Source: Heterotrichella gracilis
Lineage: Eukaryota > Sar > Xanthophyceae > Tribonematales > Xanthonemataceae
DNA length: 64,000 bases
NCBI GenBank assembly: GCA_032358255.1
Contig: JAULBX010003333.1
Span: 1-64,000 of the forward strand
Reading direction: 5' to 3'
The notes beneath the pieces were generated by a model. It had not been told where the DNA came from. It worked only from the letters and a program-made list of their open reading frames with translations, and did not search any database. Numbering within the stretch: position 1 is the first letter of the stretch; each line of letters begins with the position of its first letter. Of the stretch, positions 38,759 through 50,583 are shown in pieces. Position numbers and translations under genes: made by a program.

Positions 38759-41700
38759 ATGGCGTTGGATAAACCTTTCGCCCTTTGCCTGCTGCTGGCA
38801 GTGGCTGCGAGCCACTTGCAGCAGGGCAATGGGGCGCTCTTCAAAGAGACGTTCGAGTCTGGCTGGGACAAACGTTGGGTCCACTCAACAGCAGACAAGT
38901 ACAATGGACGTTTCGTTGCTGAGAAAGCTGATATGGGGTTCGACGTGGGCTTGAAGGTAGGACGACTATCCATGCATGCACCCAGCCGGCGCATGGCTGA
39001 TCAAATATCCCGCTTGCCCCATCGTCTCGGCCTTTCTAATGGTGGATGGTAACCTGTGTATGCAGGTGCCTGAGAAAGCCAAGCACTACGGTATTGCGGC
39101 ACTCTTGGACTCTCCTGCAGATCCAAGCACCGATTTGGTGCTGCAATACGAAGTCAAGTATGCTGACAGCCACTCCTGTGCTGGTGGCTACCTCAAGTTC
39201 TTGACAGACAAAGAGGGCTTTGAGGCCTCTGAGCTGAAGGATGACTCCCCATACACCATCATGTTTGGTCCAGACAAGTGTGGCGCTACCAATAAGGTAA
39301 TGGTTTGAGGCGCGCAGTTTTGGGATGTCTGCAGGAAATCGCCCAAGTGGTAGCTCAACTGGTTTGCAAGCTCTCACCTGACACTTGCGCGCAGGTTCAC
39401 CTTATCATCAGGCATCAGAGCCCCAAGACTGGGAAGATTGAGGAGAAGCACCTCAAGCTCCCTCCAACTGTCCCCTCTGACAAGAAGACACACGTGTTCA
39501 CAGCAATCCTGCACTCCAACAACAGGTGTGTTGCGCGTGCTGTTAGCCATCTCCCACCGCGCTTGCACTGCTTGTGCAAGGCAGTGTTAGAAGCACACCC
39601 CTATGTCTGGGGTGAAGCAATGCGCTGTGACTTTTGGCGTCTTAACCTCACCTGATTGATCCATGAACTGGTTGCAGCTACGAGGTCTTGGTCGATGGCA
39701 AGTCAAAGAAGGCTGGCAGTTTGTTCGAGGACTTTGAGCCCCCCTTCAACCCCCCTGCCGAAATCGATGATCCGGAGGACTCCAAGCCAGAAGACTGGGT
39801 GGATGAGCCCAAGTGCGCGTGCTATATGCCTCACAGCACTGAACTTCCTGTGCTGTAAACGACAATTCCTGAAATGGACACCTGGCTTGCCACCAACCAC
39901 GATAGCTACATCGCGCTTGATTTTGAATGCAATTCAGGCTTACATCGAGCATCGCCAGGCAACACAGTAGCGTCGAGCATCGCCATGCCATTGCCATCAT
40001 GCTTGTGCTCATGCACCTCTCTCCCTGTCCCATGCAGGATGACCGATCCCGATGCGGAGAAGCCCGAGGACTGGGATGAGGATGCGCCTGTGGAGATCCC
40101 AGACGAGGATGCAGAGAAGCCCGGGGGCTGGCTGGATGACGAGCCACTTGAGGTGGACGATCCAGGTGCGCACCATGGAAGTAGTAGGAACCAGGTGTTG
40201 AGGGCGTAGGGTTTTAGGGTTTAGCCGCATGTGTGCATTGAGGGTGCCCTTCTTTGGCGAAAGTGTTTACGTGGCTGACATCGGGCAGCGTAGGTGTCAA
40301 GGACAGAGGGGCATGCCATGTGATTTCAATGACGGATACGTTCACTGTGTGCGCATGTATAGAAGGGGTTATTCAATGGGTACAAGCAGTTGCTGATTTT
40401 GAGGCAGAACAGGCAAAGCTCTTTGTGGCATCCAGAGCGTGCCATCTGCATGCACAGCAACGATTGGAAGCCATGTTGCTCTGCACAAAGCATTGGCAGG
40501 TGTATTTGGCAGCTGTGCTAGCCGAGCAGCATGCATCCCCATGGACTTATTCTGGCTCCCGCTCTCTCAGAGGCCTCCGAGCCCGAGGACTGGGATGAGG
40601 AGGAGGATGGCCAGTGGGAGGCACCCAAGGTCTCCAACCCCAAGTGCAAAGCTGCCCCCGGCTGCGGCGAGTGGAAGCGGCCCCTCAAGCCCAACCCAGC
40701 GTACAAGGGCAAGTGGACAGCGCCCCTGATCGACAACCCAGCCTACAAGGTGCGGGGTCTGCTTGGTGGGACAGGGGTGATCGCAGTTACATGGCTGAGG
40801 AATGATACACCCAGGCGCCTCACTAGAATGGAACACGCACGCAATCGTCACTGTGCAAGTTGCGCCGGCATTTTTTAAATTGTTAGAGCACGTATGATGT
40901 GGCATGGATCTCTGCCTAGGCTGAAGCAATCTTGGTTTTGGTATTAAGCGGTGTCTTGATCTGTACCACAGGGCCCCTGGGCACCCCGCAAGATCCCCAA
41001 CCCCGATTTCTACGAGGACCCCGCCCCCCTGAGCCACATCGGCAAGATCGGCGGTGTGGCTGTGGAGATCTGGACCATGGACCAGGACATCTTCTTCGAT
41101 GACATTCTCATCACCACCGACCCCGAGGAGGCTTACCAGCTGCGCGAGACCCTGTGGAGGAGGAAGTTTGACAACGAGGTGCGTGGAAGGGGTGCACATG
41201 GAGTATCGGTATCGGTGCAAAGGGAGTGAATTGGCAGAGATCCTGTACATTGGGGCAGATGGTTGCAAATGGGGGGGGATGTGGGACCATGCGCTACCTA
41301 CATGACCCCTACTTGGATCATTGTCGCATCAGAAAGCAGAGCCGGGTCAATTGGTAGAACAAGGGATGCCATGTTGCGGGGATCGCAGCTAGGATGCGTG
41401 TGGGCCTGTGGAGCATTTGCACCTCCCTCATCATCGCTGTGCTGGTTATTTGATTGCCGCTTGTTCCCCTGCATCAGGACGAGATCGCCCGCAGAGAGGC
41501 AAAGAAGGAGGATTTGAAGAAGGAAGCAGCAGGCAAGGCCGAGTACCACTCCTGGCTGACAGGCCACATCAAGAAGGTGCTGCGCCACCCTGCCCTGGCC
41601 TTTGCCAAGAAGGTCACCAAGCCCTTAGAGAAGGGTTTGGACACCTATGAGGTGCTGGCGTACGTGTACATCATCGCACCCGTGCTGGCGCTGCTGTTGA

Positions 41701-42219
41701 CGATTGGCCTCATGGTGAACAAGGTGGGTGGCAGTGGTTATATGCAAACGAATACTGGCGCTTGGATCGTGTGTTCATTCCATTCCTTCCAACTCAGCAG
41801 ACTGCATGTCTGGGGGGCCGCTGCTTGCCTGGGGTGCCGCATAGCACATGCCACCATGGCTTTGCACATTTCAAACTGCATTGATTTCGTTGTAGACTGT
41901 ACGTTGGAGGCGCTGGTTTGGTGTCTCGTGGCTGAAGCCACATGGCTAATGCAACAGCTGATTATGTTCCCTACAGTGGGCATGGCTCATATGTTTCCTT
42001 CCCATCCTTGTGCAGCGTGTTGCTGCCGCTGCCACCGTTGGCCAGGCCAAGAAGGAGGATATCACCGCTGCTGACGACGTGGTGGAGCAAGAAACTGAGG
42101 CTGACGGGGAGGGTGTTGCAGAGGAGGAGAAGGAAGAGGTGGAGGAGGACGAGGAAGAGGAGGAGGAGGAGCCTCCAGCCAAGCCAACCACCCGCAGGAG
42201 GACCCGACGGGACACCTAA
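38759..42219 (+). CDS. CNX: Calnexin
   Basis: Calnexin is the membrane-bound lectin chaperone of the ER that holds monoglucosylated glycoproteins for folding with a PDI-type oxidoreductase. Nine exons (38759-38956, 39066-39296, 39395-39525, 39678-39812, 40038-40165, 40571-40749, 40972-41178, 41478-41723, 42016-42219) give 552 residues. A signal peptide ([20 protein letters not shown]) precedes the lectin domain with [16 protein letters not shown] and CGATNK (the conserved cysteine pair), IRHQSPKTG, then the P-domain with [38 protein letters not shown], followed by [22 protein letters not shown] and [14 protein letters not shown] single span ([19 protein letters not shown], about 463-481) leads to an acidic cytosolic tail ending RRRTRRDT, a possible ER-retention arginine signal. 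All splice phases fit. Confidence 0.97.
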
Positions 42220-43528
42220 AGGGCCGTATATGAGGAGGGCTGTGGTATCTGAAGTCCTCCTGCCTATGCCCCAAACCCTGAGGGGTGGTGCCTGACTCGA
42301 GTTTGGAATCGAGCAGTTGACAGGTCATATGAGGGCATCCTGTTTTCTTTGCATATATCGTGCTGTGAGCCATAGTCTTCATCGTTTTTCTTTGCATGTG
42401 TGGGCATGCAGCAATTCACCTTTTCTTGGGCAGCAATGGTACGGGCATGATATCTTGAGGCTACAGGGAGCGTGAGGGAGGGCTCTGCTGGGGAAACGCT
42501 GCATGCCTGGTTTTGTTGCCCCAACACAGAAAGCTACGGTGACACTCATTCTTACGTGTCATCCGTTCTGGTGGTTGTGCAGTTGTGCGCTGCGGTGTTG
42601 TGTGCAGTGATTGATTATTGACACCCTCCACACCACTTCTCGTTCCTATCCCCTGGCATGCAATCCTGGCCTGCTTGTGCAGTTTTTGATGCCTTTAACT
42701 TAAAGTTTAAGGCATAGGTTGTCAAGACTGCTGCCCATTTTCACCCTGTGGTAGCATTCCGTTGAGAGCACCTGTTTCAAGACCTGATTATATTACGCTG
42801 GTCATGGCAATCGCGGATAGTAGTCGCAATTACTGTTCAGGTGGTCTATCATTATGCGCACAGCACTTTCTGTGATAAATTGACGCATGCACAGAGTTGT
42901 AGTTTGGTTGATTCCCCTCGCAAATTCCTGCGTGCTCTTGCAATGCTTCTTTTCAAGCGACACCCTTGTCTGGTGTCCCACTGGGAGTTGAATTCACTTC
43001 ACAACTCGCAGATGTCACTTTTCTATGACCCCAGACAACTTGCAACCAGTGAATAGCCGCACAGCTTTGCAACCACTGCAGCCTCAGCAAAAAAAGGCTT
43101 TGCAACCAGCGAATTGTTTGCCAAGTACCACCCCACCCACCACCCTGCAGGCACCAGAGTCTGGCTGAATCCCACAAAATTGTCCTTGTGCAAGCAGGGT
43201 AAATAGCCGTTATAACGAAACCTTGCCTGAGTAGCTAAGGGTCTCCACCATCTTCACAAGATATCGCAGTCGACGCACAGTGTGGGGACGAGCGTCTTGG
43301 AAGTTGCAACTGGCTGTTTGCTCAGCATTGCTTGCCACAGCACTGTAGCAGTTTGCGCTGCACGTCTATACGAAACGTCGCAAGGCACTAGTAACTTCTC
43401 GTATATTAGTGGTTTAACCACAGTGTGACAAGAGCCACTCGCAGCTTAGAGCATCAGCTAATAATAGCGCTCGTTGCCAAGGTCACTACAGGCGGCCGGT
43501 TCCGCAGTAACATAAGCAGCGACTCACC
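42220..43528. other. Intergenic, no gene seen
   Basis: The 1.3 kb after calnexin should carry its 3' UTR and the promoter of the zinc-finger gene. Short frames on both strands show no family features. TTTGCAACCAGYGAAT recurs at 43036-43051-like and 43099-43114-like positions as a small local repeat. No TATA box, RNA gene or transposon was recognised. Confidence 0.45.
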
Positions 43529-45739
43529 ATGTATAAGCGACGTGACTGGCTTATGTTCCACACGGCAGAGGGGGCAAGCTCATCCTCTGATGACGACGAC
43601 TCATCCTCTGGTAAGGTGCATGGCATGGCGGCACTATGCATGCATATAGATGCATGCATGCATGTGCATCTGGTTGGCGCGGGGTTTCTGTGGTCTAGAT
43701 ACCGTATTGCAACACACCTCGCACATTCCTTAAAACGAAGTTACTTGTTGGTCGTAAATACAAGACATTGCTTAGTACAACGGTGTGCTACGGCATTGCG
43801 CATGCCATGTCCTACAGCAGGTCAACTACGCTTTACAGGAAGCGACGCCACCGGTAGCAAGGACAGTGGCAGTGGGAGCGAATCAGACAGCAGCGAGGAA
43901 GAAAGTAGCGAGGCGCCCACCAGCCAGCAAGGGGCCGATGAAGGCAAGTTCTGGTGTCAACTAGTGGCAAAGTATTTGGCAGCGAACACTGCTGTCTGTC
44001 ACGGTAAAGCTAAGCTTAAATACCTAAAAAAAAATCTGCATGTATGTTGCTGTAAATCTTCCTTCTTTGTTGCTTCACTTTGGTGTATCATCTTTTCGCT
44101 AGCAACACTGGTTGTGCCACACCGCAGATGACGGTGTCGACCCTTTGAAGCGCATGGAGGACCTCTCAGAGGACGACTTTGAGGGGGGCGACGAGAGCGG
44201 GGACGAAGCTGAGGACCAGGAAGGTGCACGGCTCAGGCCAACGGCGGTTTTTGAGGCTGGGGCAGATAGTGAAGACAGTGATGTGGACCCCGAGGAGGAG
44301 GAGAGGCTGCGGGAGGAGCTGGCCAGCCAGATAAAGTGGGTGCCCAGTGCTAGTCGGTTGCATGCATTACAAAAGCACAGCCAGACAAGAAGTGGCATGG
44401 CAAAAGCTGGCGCCACCCAGCTTGCGGCACACAAAGCGCGTGTTGCTCTCGAACCACGGCGAGTCACTGCTACCCCGACTCGGGGCTGCGGAGACATTCT
44501 GCATTGTGCTTGTGGTGGCTTTGTCACCTGTACTCCTTGCTGAGAAGTGGATGCGTTCTCTACAGGAACTGGACGGAAGCACCAAAGGAGGACCTTATCA
44601 AGGTGCGCAAAGCAGGCTGTGCTCAGGAACAATGAATAAATAATAAAAGAATGTATCTTTGTCCCTATTCCTATTTCAGGCAACTACGGATACATCAGGT
44701 ATCATCTGGCAAAACCATGTAATGCATCTTGTGGAATTATAAAGCACATAATAATGCATACAAATACAAAAAAAATTACTACCCTGCCTGTCCTCAACAG
44801 GCGCAAAGGCGCTCCTCTCTTGGCGACAAGGAGGGCCGGTGCACTCCTGTCAACTATGTCACTTGATTGTCTCTGCCATTATCGTCACAACGCTGCAACC
44901 CCATGCTCACATCGGCTCTGCATTCCAGGGCCGCCCACTCAAGTGCCAGCTGTGCAAAGACGCGCTGTTGGTCAACGCACCCGCCCTGCGCAGCCATGTG
45001 GCGTCCAAGCGGCATTGCAAGCGCGCCGCTGCGCTCGCCGCAGCAGGGGTAGTGACTGAGGTCAACGAGCAGCTGTGCTTTGCGGACGACTATGGGTCTT
45101 CTGACGAGTCGGTGCGTGCCACACACAGGGAGGGCGCAACATGGATACACCCATGGCGCGCAAACAACAGCGCACGTGCACAGGCGCTAGATCACCCTGT
45201 GCCCTATGTAATTCATCATATGGACACAGTTACGGACTCAGGATCGAGAACCTCGCTTGGAGAGCCAAGTAGTGCATGATGTGCATTTTTAAAGCATGTT
45301 GTACTTGTGGATGATATAGGAGAACATTTTGTGCCTGCTTGTTAGGCGTACTGGTTGTGTGCTGTTGCCGATGCTGATTTCACTGCTGGCTTGGGCTGGA
45401 TAGCCCATGCTCTGTGTACGGTTTTTTAGACCGAGGGTTGCCAACGCCCTTTGTGTGCGTTTTCAGGAAGGGGAGACTCATGCTGAGCGGCTGGACCGTA
45501 TCCGCTTGCAAGCTGAAAAAGCCACTGCCAAGAAAGCAAAGGAGGAACAGATGAGGAGGCGGCCAGGGAAGCGGGAGAGGGCAGAGCTGAAGGCAGCTGT
45601 TTTTGCTGACGTTGAGCCAGTCCCAGAGGCGGGGAAGAAGAGGAAAGGGGAGGAGGAGGGCAATGGAGCAGCGCCAAACCGTAAGGCCAGGCGGGCTGCG
45701 CTACAGAAAGCGAAAGCGGAAGCTGAAGCTGCTGAATGA
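43529..45739 (+). CDS. Acidic protein with one C2H2 zinc finger and basic C-terminus
   Basis: Six exons (43529-43610, 43839-43943, 44128-44356, 44566-44602, 44929-45111, 45467-45739) join in frame to 302 residues. The first 140 residues are strongly acidic and Ser-rich (SSSSDDDDSSS, ESDSSEEESSE, DLSEDDFEGGDESGDEAED). One C2H2 finger of the U1/matrin-like spacing follows: CQLCKDALLVNAPALRSHVA then SKRH. The rest is a basic Lys/Arg/Glu helix with KKRKGEEEG and NRKARRAAL, a likely nuclear or nucleolar signal. This layout suggests a nucleolar or RNA-processing protein, but the family is not identified. Intron 2 begins GCAAGT, a GC-AG intron; no GT donor keeps the frame. The exon 3 donor was placed at 44356 because the GTGCCC at 44340 would shift the frame. 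Confidence 0.8.
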
Positions 45740-46625
45740 AACAGCGGACTGCCAGTGTTTACAACATGGGCATGTTGGGGGCTGACACGCGCTAAGCAGC
45801 AGGAAGACCAATAATTTTTTCCTTGTTGTACCTCAGGTTTATTGAGTTTATTTCTCAATCAGTGGGAGTCTCTCTTTTTCTAGAGGACAGGAGGTATGCA
45901 AATTGGGTGTTACCTCCTGTGACTGCCATAGGGCGGCGTGTGATGGGTAATCGCCGGCAAGGTGATGAGGGTGTCATAACCAATGGCTGTCCAGACCACC
46001 AGGCAATAGACAGTCAGATGCCGAACGGGGACCCTACACAACCAACTCAATACTGGAATTGCAGTTTTATATCCAAACCAGTAACATGGTTTGGCGTGTG
46101 AGGCATGGCTGCCCACTCGCTCAGATTCCAAGAGCCCTATGTGTTCCCGAGCCAGAAGCGATCTGAATGTTGTGACCACCCTCAGTCTCACAGCTACGCC
46201 TCTCGGCCAGGGCCAAGGCCCCTGCCATTCGCTCGCAGGGGAATTTGTTGCCAATGCCATTGGCAACGGCAGAGGGAATATACCACAGAAATAATTAAAA
46301 AATATGTGGCATCCAGAATATCTCAGCTTTTTTGCTTAAAGCAAGAACTCCGATGTCGTGACAAATCTGGTACTTGGGCAACTCTTTACACAGAGTCTGT
46401 GTAAAATACACTGCAAACTGTGCGAACCCATTGCTATGCATGTGCAAATTGCAGTGCTTTGGAATGTTGGGAACTGTTGACCATGGTCAGGCAAAGTTCG
46501 GGCTGAAATAGACGCCCAACCTCAGCCAACTTGGCTTTCAATAGCATGTATTAGACGTCTAATAAGCCTATCCAGTAAGTTACCCACAGCTCGTTGTCTC
46601 AACACGTTCATCTCTTGTAGCTGCA
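45740..46625. other. Intergenic, no gene seen
   Basis: The spacer runs from the stop of the zinc-finger gene to the ATG of the ASH2-like gene. It contains a perfect TTAGACGTCTAA palindrome at about 46550-46561, 65 bases before that ATG, which includes an ACGT core used by bZIP factors. No coding content was recognised. Confidence 0.45.
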
Positions 46626-49559
46626 ATGGCAGAAACCCAGACGGATGTTTGGGCCAATGGGAACGACGATGAGCGTAAACGTGGTCTGGATGAGTTGGTT
46701 GAAGCACCTGCCAAACGGTCAAAAAAGAACAAGAAGAAAGGCCGGCAAGGCGGTGATCCAGGTGCGGCCGGTGACATGGTCAGGATCGTGCCGTTTGCCC
46801 AGCTAGAGGAGGAGTGGAGGCCAGTGCAGCTGTCAAAGACGGATAAGGCAGCCCAAATGCAGCTAAACGAGGAGAAGGATGCAGTTACTTCGTGGAAAGG
46901 GTATCGCATGGTACGGAAACGCTGAAGTGGGTGGAGCGCGGGAACGTTCGCATATGCATGCATTGGTTCAAACACGAGATGGGCGACCGTTTGAAAAACA
47001 AATTGGCTGACCCACGCCCTGCCTCTATAGTTCAAGCAATTTGCAAGGTTGTGCTTCTTTTGGGATGTTAGCACCGGGGAGACATATGTGTGCCATGTAC
47101 CAACCCACAATGGCAGTGGGTTGACTTGGACATTGTACGCAAGTCAACCCTGCACCAACCCTGCACCAACCCTGGTCACATGCATAGACCCATGGTACAA
47201 GCAAGTCCCATAGTTTACACAATATCAAACCCTTTCAAATGAAATGTATCTATCCACGGCCACGCGTTGATAAGCCAGCCCGCATCTTGCAAGTTTTTTT
47301 GGTCACCCTGACTCGCTACTGCCCCCCCACTCCAACCTGATTGCCCTACTCCTACCAATCACATCCATACTCTCGCTTCTTGTAACAGGCACGAGCAACC
47401 CATGGGGCATCAGAGGGCAGCTGGTACTTTGAGGTGGTTGTGAACCATCTGGGTGAGAGTGGGCACTGCCGGGTGGGGTGGTCCAGCAAAAAGGGCGAGC
47501 TGCAAGCACCCGTGGGGTATGACCAGCACAGCTTTGGATACCGGGACATCGAGGGGAGCAAGGTAGGAGGAAATGAAGGAATGCTTGATGAATTTGCAGG
47601 TGCTGCAGGTTGACTGCTAGAATAGAACAGGGAATGAGCAGTGTTGCGCAGTCGGGTGTTTAATAGGGCAGTCCGCGGTATCTTCTGCATGGCATTGCAT
47701 TGAGTTAATTGGTGGTTTCTACACCCCTGCTAGGTACACAAGGCATTGCGGGAGGATTATGGCGAGGCGTACGGGGAGGGGGATGTGATCGGCTGCTGGA
47801 TACACCTGCCCCCAGGCGGAAGGAGCATGGAGCCCGAGAAAACGGTGAGGCAGCTTGGAATGTGGCTATGCACCAGCAATGCACCAAGGCATGTGTGCGC
47901 GTTATGCTCAGGTTCGGTGTGATTGTGCCCCTCCTGGCATGCACAAGGCCATGATGTCATGTAAGATTGTCAATCACTACCTGCCATGTTGTCAATCACT
48001 ACCTGCCATGTGCATCCCTACACACCGCACTTGCCGGTGCGCTGGCCAGCGGCTAGTTTTTGAGGTTGAGGCACAAGCCATGCACCTGTAATGGGTAGGC
48101 AGCGTGCAAACTTTTTTCGTGCATTCCTGTGTCGCGATTTATGCTGATTTATGCGCCCTTCCCCATTCCCAACAGGATGTGATGCGTTACAAGGGCGCAC
48201 CTGTGGTAGAGGTAAAAGAGGAAGAGGAGGGGCCACGTGTCATGGAGGGCAGTCGAGTGGCATTCTCGCTCAACGGCAAAATGCAGGGGGTGGCGTACAC
48301 GTGAGTCTGGCAGGGGAGGGAAGGGGCTAGGGCATGTACTGTAGCGCCATCCATCATTGGCGCCATCATCATGCATTTTCCCTGTGATCACCATGTGCCC
48401 AACAGATGCCTGTATGCACCTTCATGGCGGTGAGCTGCTACCAGTGTGTGCTTGTAGACCCCATGTGGGTTTGCAGCTGGTTTACCCTAGGCTGTGGTTC
48501 GCCAGGGACTTCCACGAGTCCCGCTACTACCCCGCACTGTCCATCTTCACACGGCCGGAGCAAGAGGAGGGGGCGACGCTCACAGTCAATTTTGGTACGT
48601 TTTAAATGCAGCATCGTGATGTATTGTGTACGGCGGTTAATGCCCGGGAATAAAATAAAGAATGACCTGTTGACGTGTAGGCTCGTTTTTTATTAATTTG
48701 CTTGCTTGAAATGATTGAATAATAGAATGACAGGGCACGTGGCTGGTGTGGCATGGAGCATGCAGGACATGATGCATATGGCCAGCAATTTGGTATGAAC
48801 TGCACATGCGCCATTACTGGCATGATGCATCCACACGGCAATGCAGCATGCATATTGCCTACGTCCACTCCTTTGCCTGCATCTGGTGCCCATCCCCCTT
48901 TCCTTCCTTCACAACGCTGTTGCCCACCCCATGCAGGCCCCAAATTCCGCTATCCTCCTCCGGAGGTGGAAGACTGCCCTGTGGCGCGGCCGGTCAGCGA
49001 ACTGGCGGGCAGCGCACCTGCGCCAGGAGATGGAGCACCAGGTACTGCTGTTTTAGGGTTTTAGTCTTGAACTTCAAACCCCAGTGCTTTGATCCTTGTC
49101 ATCTGGTGTAGCTTTAAGCGCAAGTTTGGTACCCTACAGACCCCATGAGACTGTCCAGTGGCACCTGTGAACTCTGCATGTCAGCAGGCAGCTGCAGGGA
49201 AGACAACTCATACTGCCAGGCTTATGGTGGCTGCGGTGGGTGGATGTGGTAGCCAGAACATTCACGATGCTACTATGATCAGTAGCGTGGCAAACCTGGC
49301 TGCTCCCTGCAAACGCTGACTATCCACTTTCTGACTCTCCCTATCCCCGAAAACTCTGAACACGTCCCTCCTGTATGCAGGCCCATCGGGTGCTTTCAAA
49401 GCGGAGCCACTTGTGGGCATGCCACTGGGGCTGTCCGGCAGCCAGGGTGCAATGGTGACTGTCCCAGGGGGTGGCGGTTTGGGGATGGGAGTGCATGGGG
49501 ATCTGCTGCCTCCCAGGGGGAGAATGCTGGATCGGTCTGGAGTGGAACAGATACACTGA
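46626..49559 (+). CDS. ASH2: ASH2/TRAUCO: SPRY subunit of COMPASS-type H3K4 methyltransferase complex
   Basis: ASH2 binds RbBP5 and stimulates SET1/MLL histone H3 lysine-4 methyltransferases in the nucleus. Seven exons (46626-46910, 47389-47562, 47734-47844, 48176-48300, 48506-48594, 48937-49041, 49381-49559) give 355 residues. An N-terminal basic stretch ([11 protein letters not shown]) looks like a nuclear signal. The SPRY domain starts near GYRMARATHG and has [89 protein letters not shown] and [13 protein letters not shown], all matching ASH2L. There is no PHD or winged-helix part, as in plant TRAUCO and yeast Bre2-like forms. A Gly/Pro-rich tail of 80 residues follows. ATG 46626 is well placed after an acceptor-free leader. 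Confidence 0.93.
47146..47175. repeat. Short tandem repeat CAACCCTGCAC
   Basis: Three near-identical copies of CAACCCTGCAC lie in intron 1 of the ASH2-like gene. Confidence 0.8.
47967..48010. repeat. Perfect tandem duplication of 22 bases
   Basis: TTGTCAATCACTACCTGCCA plus TG occurs twice without a gap in intron 3 of the ASH2-like gene. The identity suggests a recent slip or duplication. Confidence 0.9.
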
Positions 49560-50583
49560 CATATCGTTATAATCGCCTTGAACATCTCCCTTTCTTGCCA
49601 TGGCCTACGGCAATTCAATCGCTGCCCCGGACACCCTTCAGTTATTCTCTTTGTCCAACGTTGATCATTGTGCTGGCAGTAGGCACAGCTTGTGGATGGT
49701 CAACCCATGGCTGCAGTCTTGGAGGTTGGCTTTGGGTGCCTTAGGCCACCTGGATCACTCTGTATTGTCCACATTTACAATATTGCCAAACGGTATTGTC
49801 AACGCAAAAATAATTTGAGTTCACAGCAGTTGCTTGAAATCCTTTTGTTGACAACACAGCGTCGCTTTTGTGTTCAAATATCAGAGTAGTACTGCAAACC
49901 AGGTCTGGTGGCATAGAGTTAGCAAATATTGTTACATCGCATTTCAATTGATTGCAAACGCACACGGGCCATAGGAGACGCTTTCCAAAATTTGCCAATC
50001 CATTTCCAAACACCCATCCTCAGGCTGAGGATATGAATGGCTAGTAGCCTAAGGCATTAATTCATGGTGAAGAAGCCACGTGGCGACTGGAGATGCACCA
50101 CACATTTGCAGCAAAGCCCTGCAATTGCTGCTACTGCAGGCAGGCTGCTCTGGCAAAACAGCAGAAAATCAAGAGCTCATGAGCAAATTTTCCGGTGAAC
50201 CACGTGGCCAGTGATAATCATGGCCCGGGCAATGGCATATTTACATTTTTGCCAAAGGGATTCCCCAAAATTGACAAGATACATATACCGGTAAATGCAC
50301 TCTTGTGGTTTACCGATAGCTATAGATACGGGCAATGGCATTCATTCTACTGTAGAATGAATGCCATTGTGGCAATCATTTCATCGTCAGGTAGCACAGC
50401 GTTGCATGACGCGGTAAACAATACCTGGCAGCAACAAGGAACCAAAATTTCCAACCTCTCTACAATTGTGACAGTCTTGGTACAAGCTACAGCAGCCCAA
50501 AATTCCGTGCAGGGAAAACAACGAGGCCAGAGTCACCCATTCCTCTCCCCCAAAATCGTGAACCCTACAGAAACCCTCTGGCC
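49560..50583. other. Intergenic between convergent genes
   Basis: ASH2-like (plus) and citrate synthase (minus) converge here. The spacer holds two 3' UTRs and the 37-base hairpin described separately. No coding content was recognised. Confidence 0.5.
50333..50369. repeat. Perfect 18-base inverted repeat with one-base loop
   Basis: CAATGGCATTCATTCTAC at 50333-50350 is followed by one base and then its exact reverse complement at 50352-50369. It would form a perfect hairpin if transcribed in either direction. It lies between the ends of two convergent genes, 214 bases beyond the citrate synthase stop. It could be a MITE remnant or a 3'-end hairpin. Confidence 0.95.

Noticed and set aside
44340-44345. 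GTGCCC as donor of exon 3 in the zinc-finger gene
   Set aside because: It would shift exon 4 out of the frame that leads into the zinc finger; the donor at 44357 keeps it.
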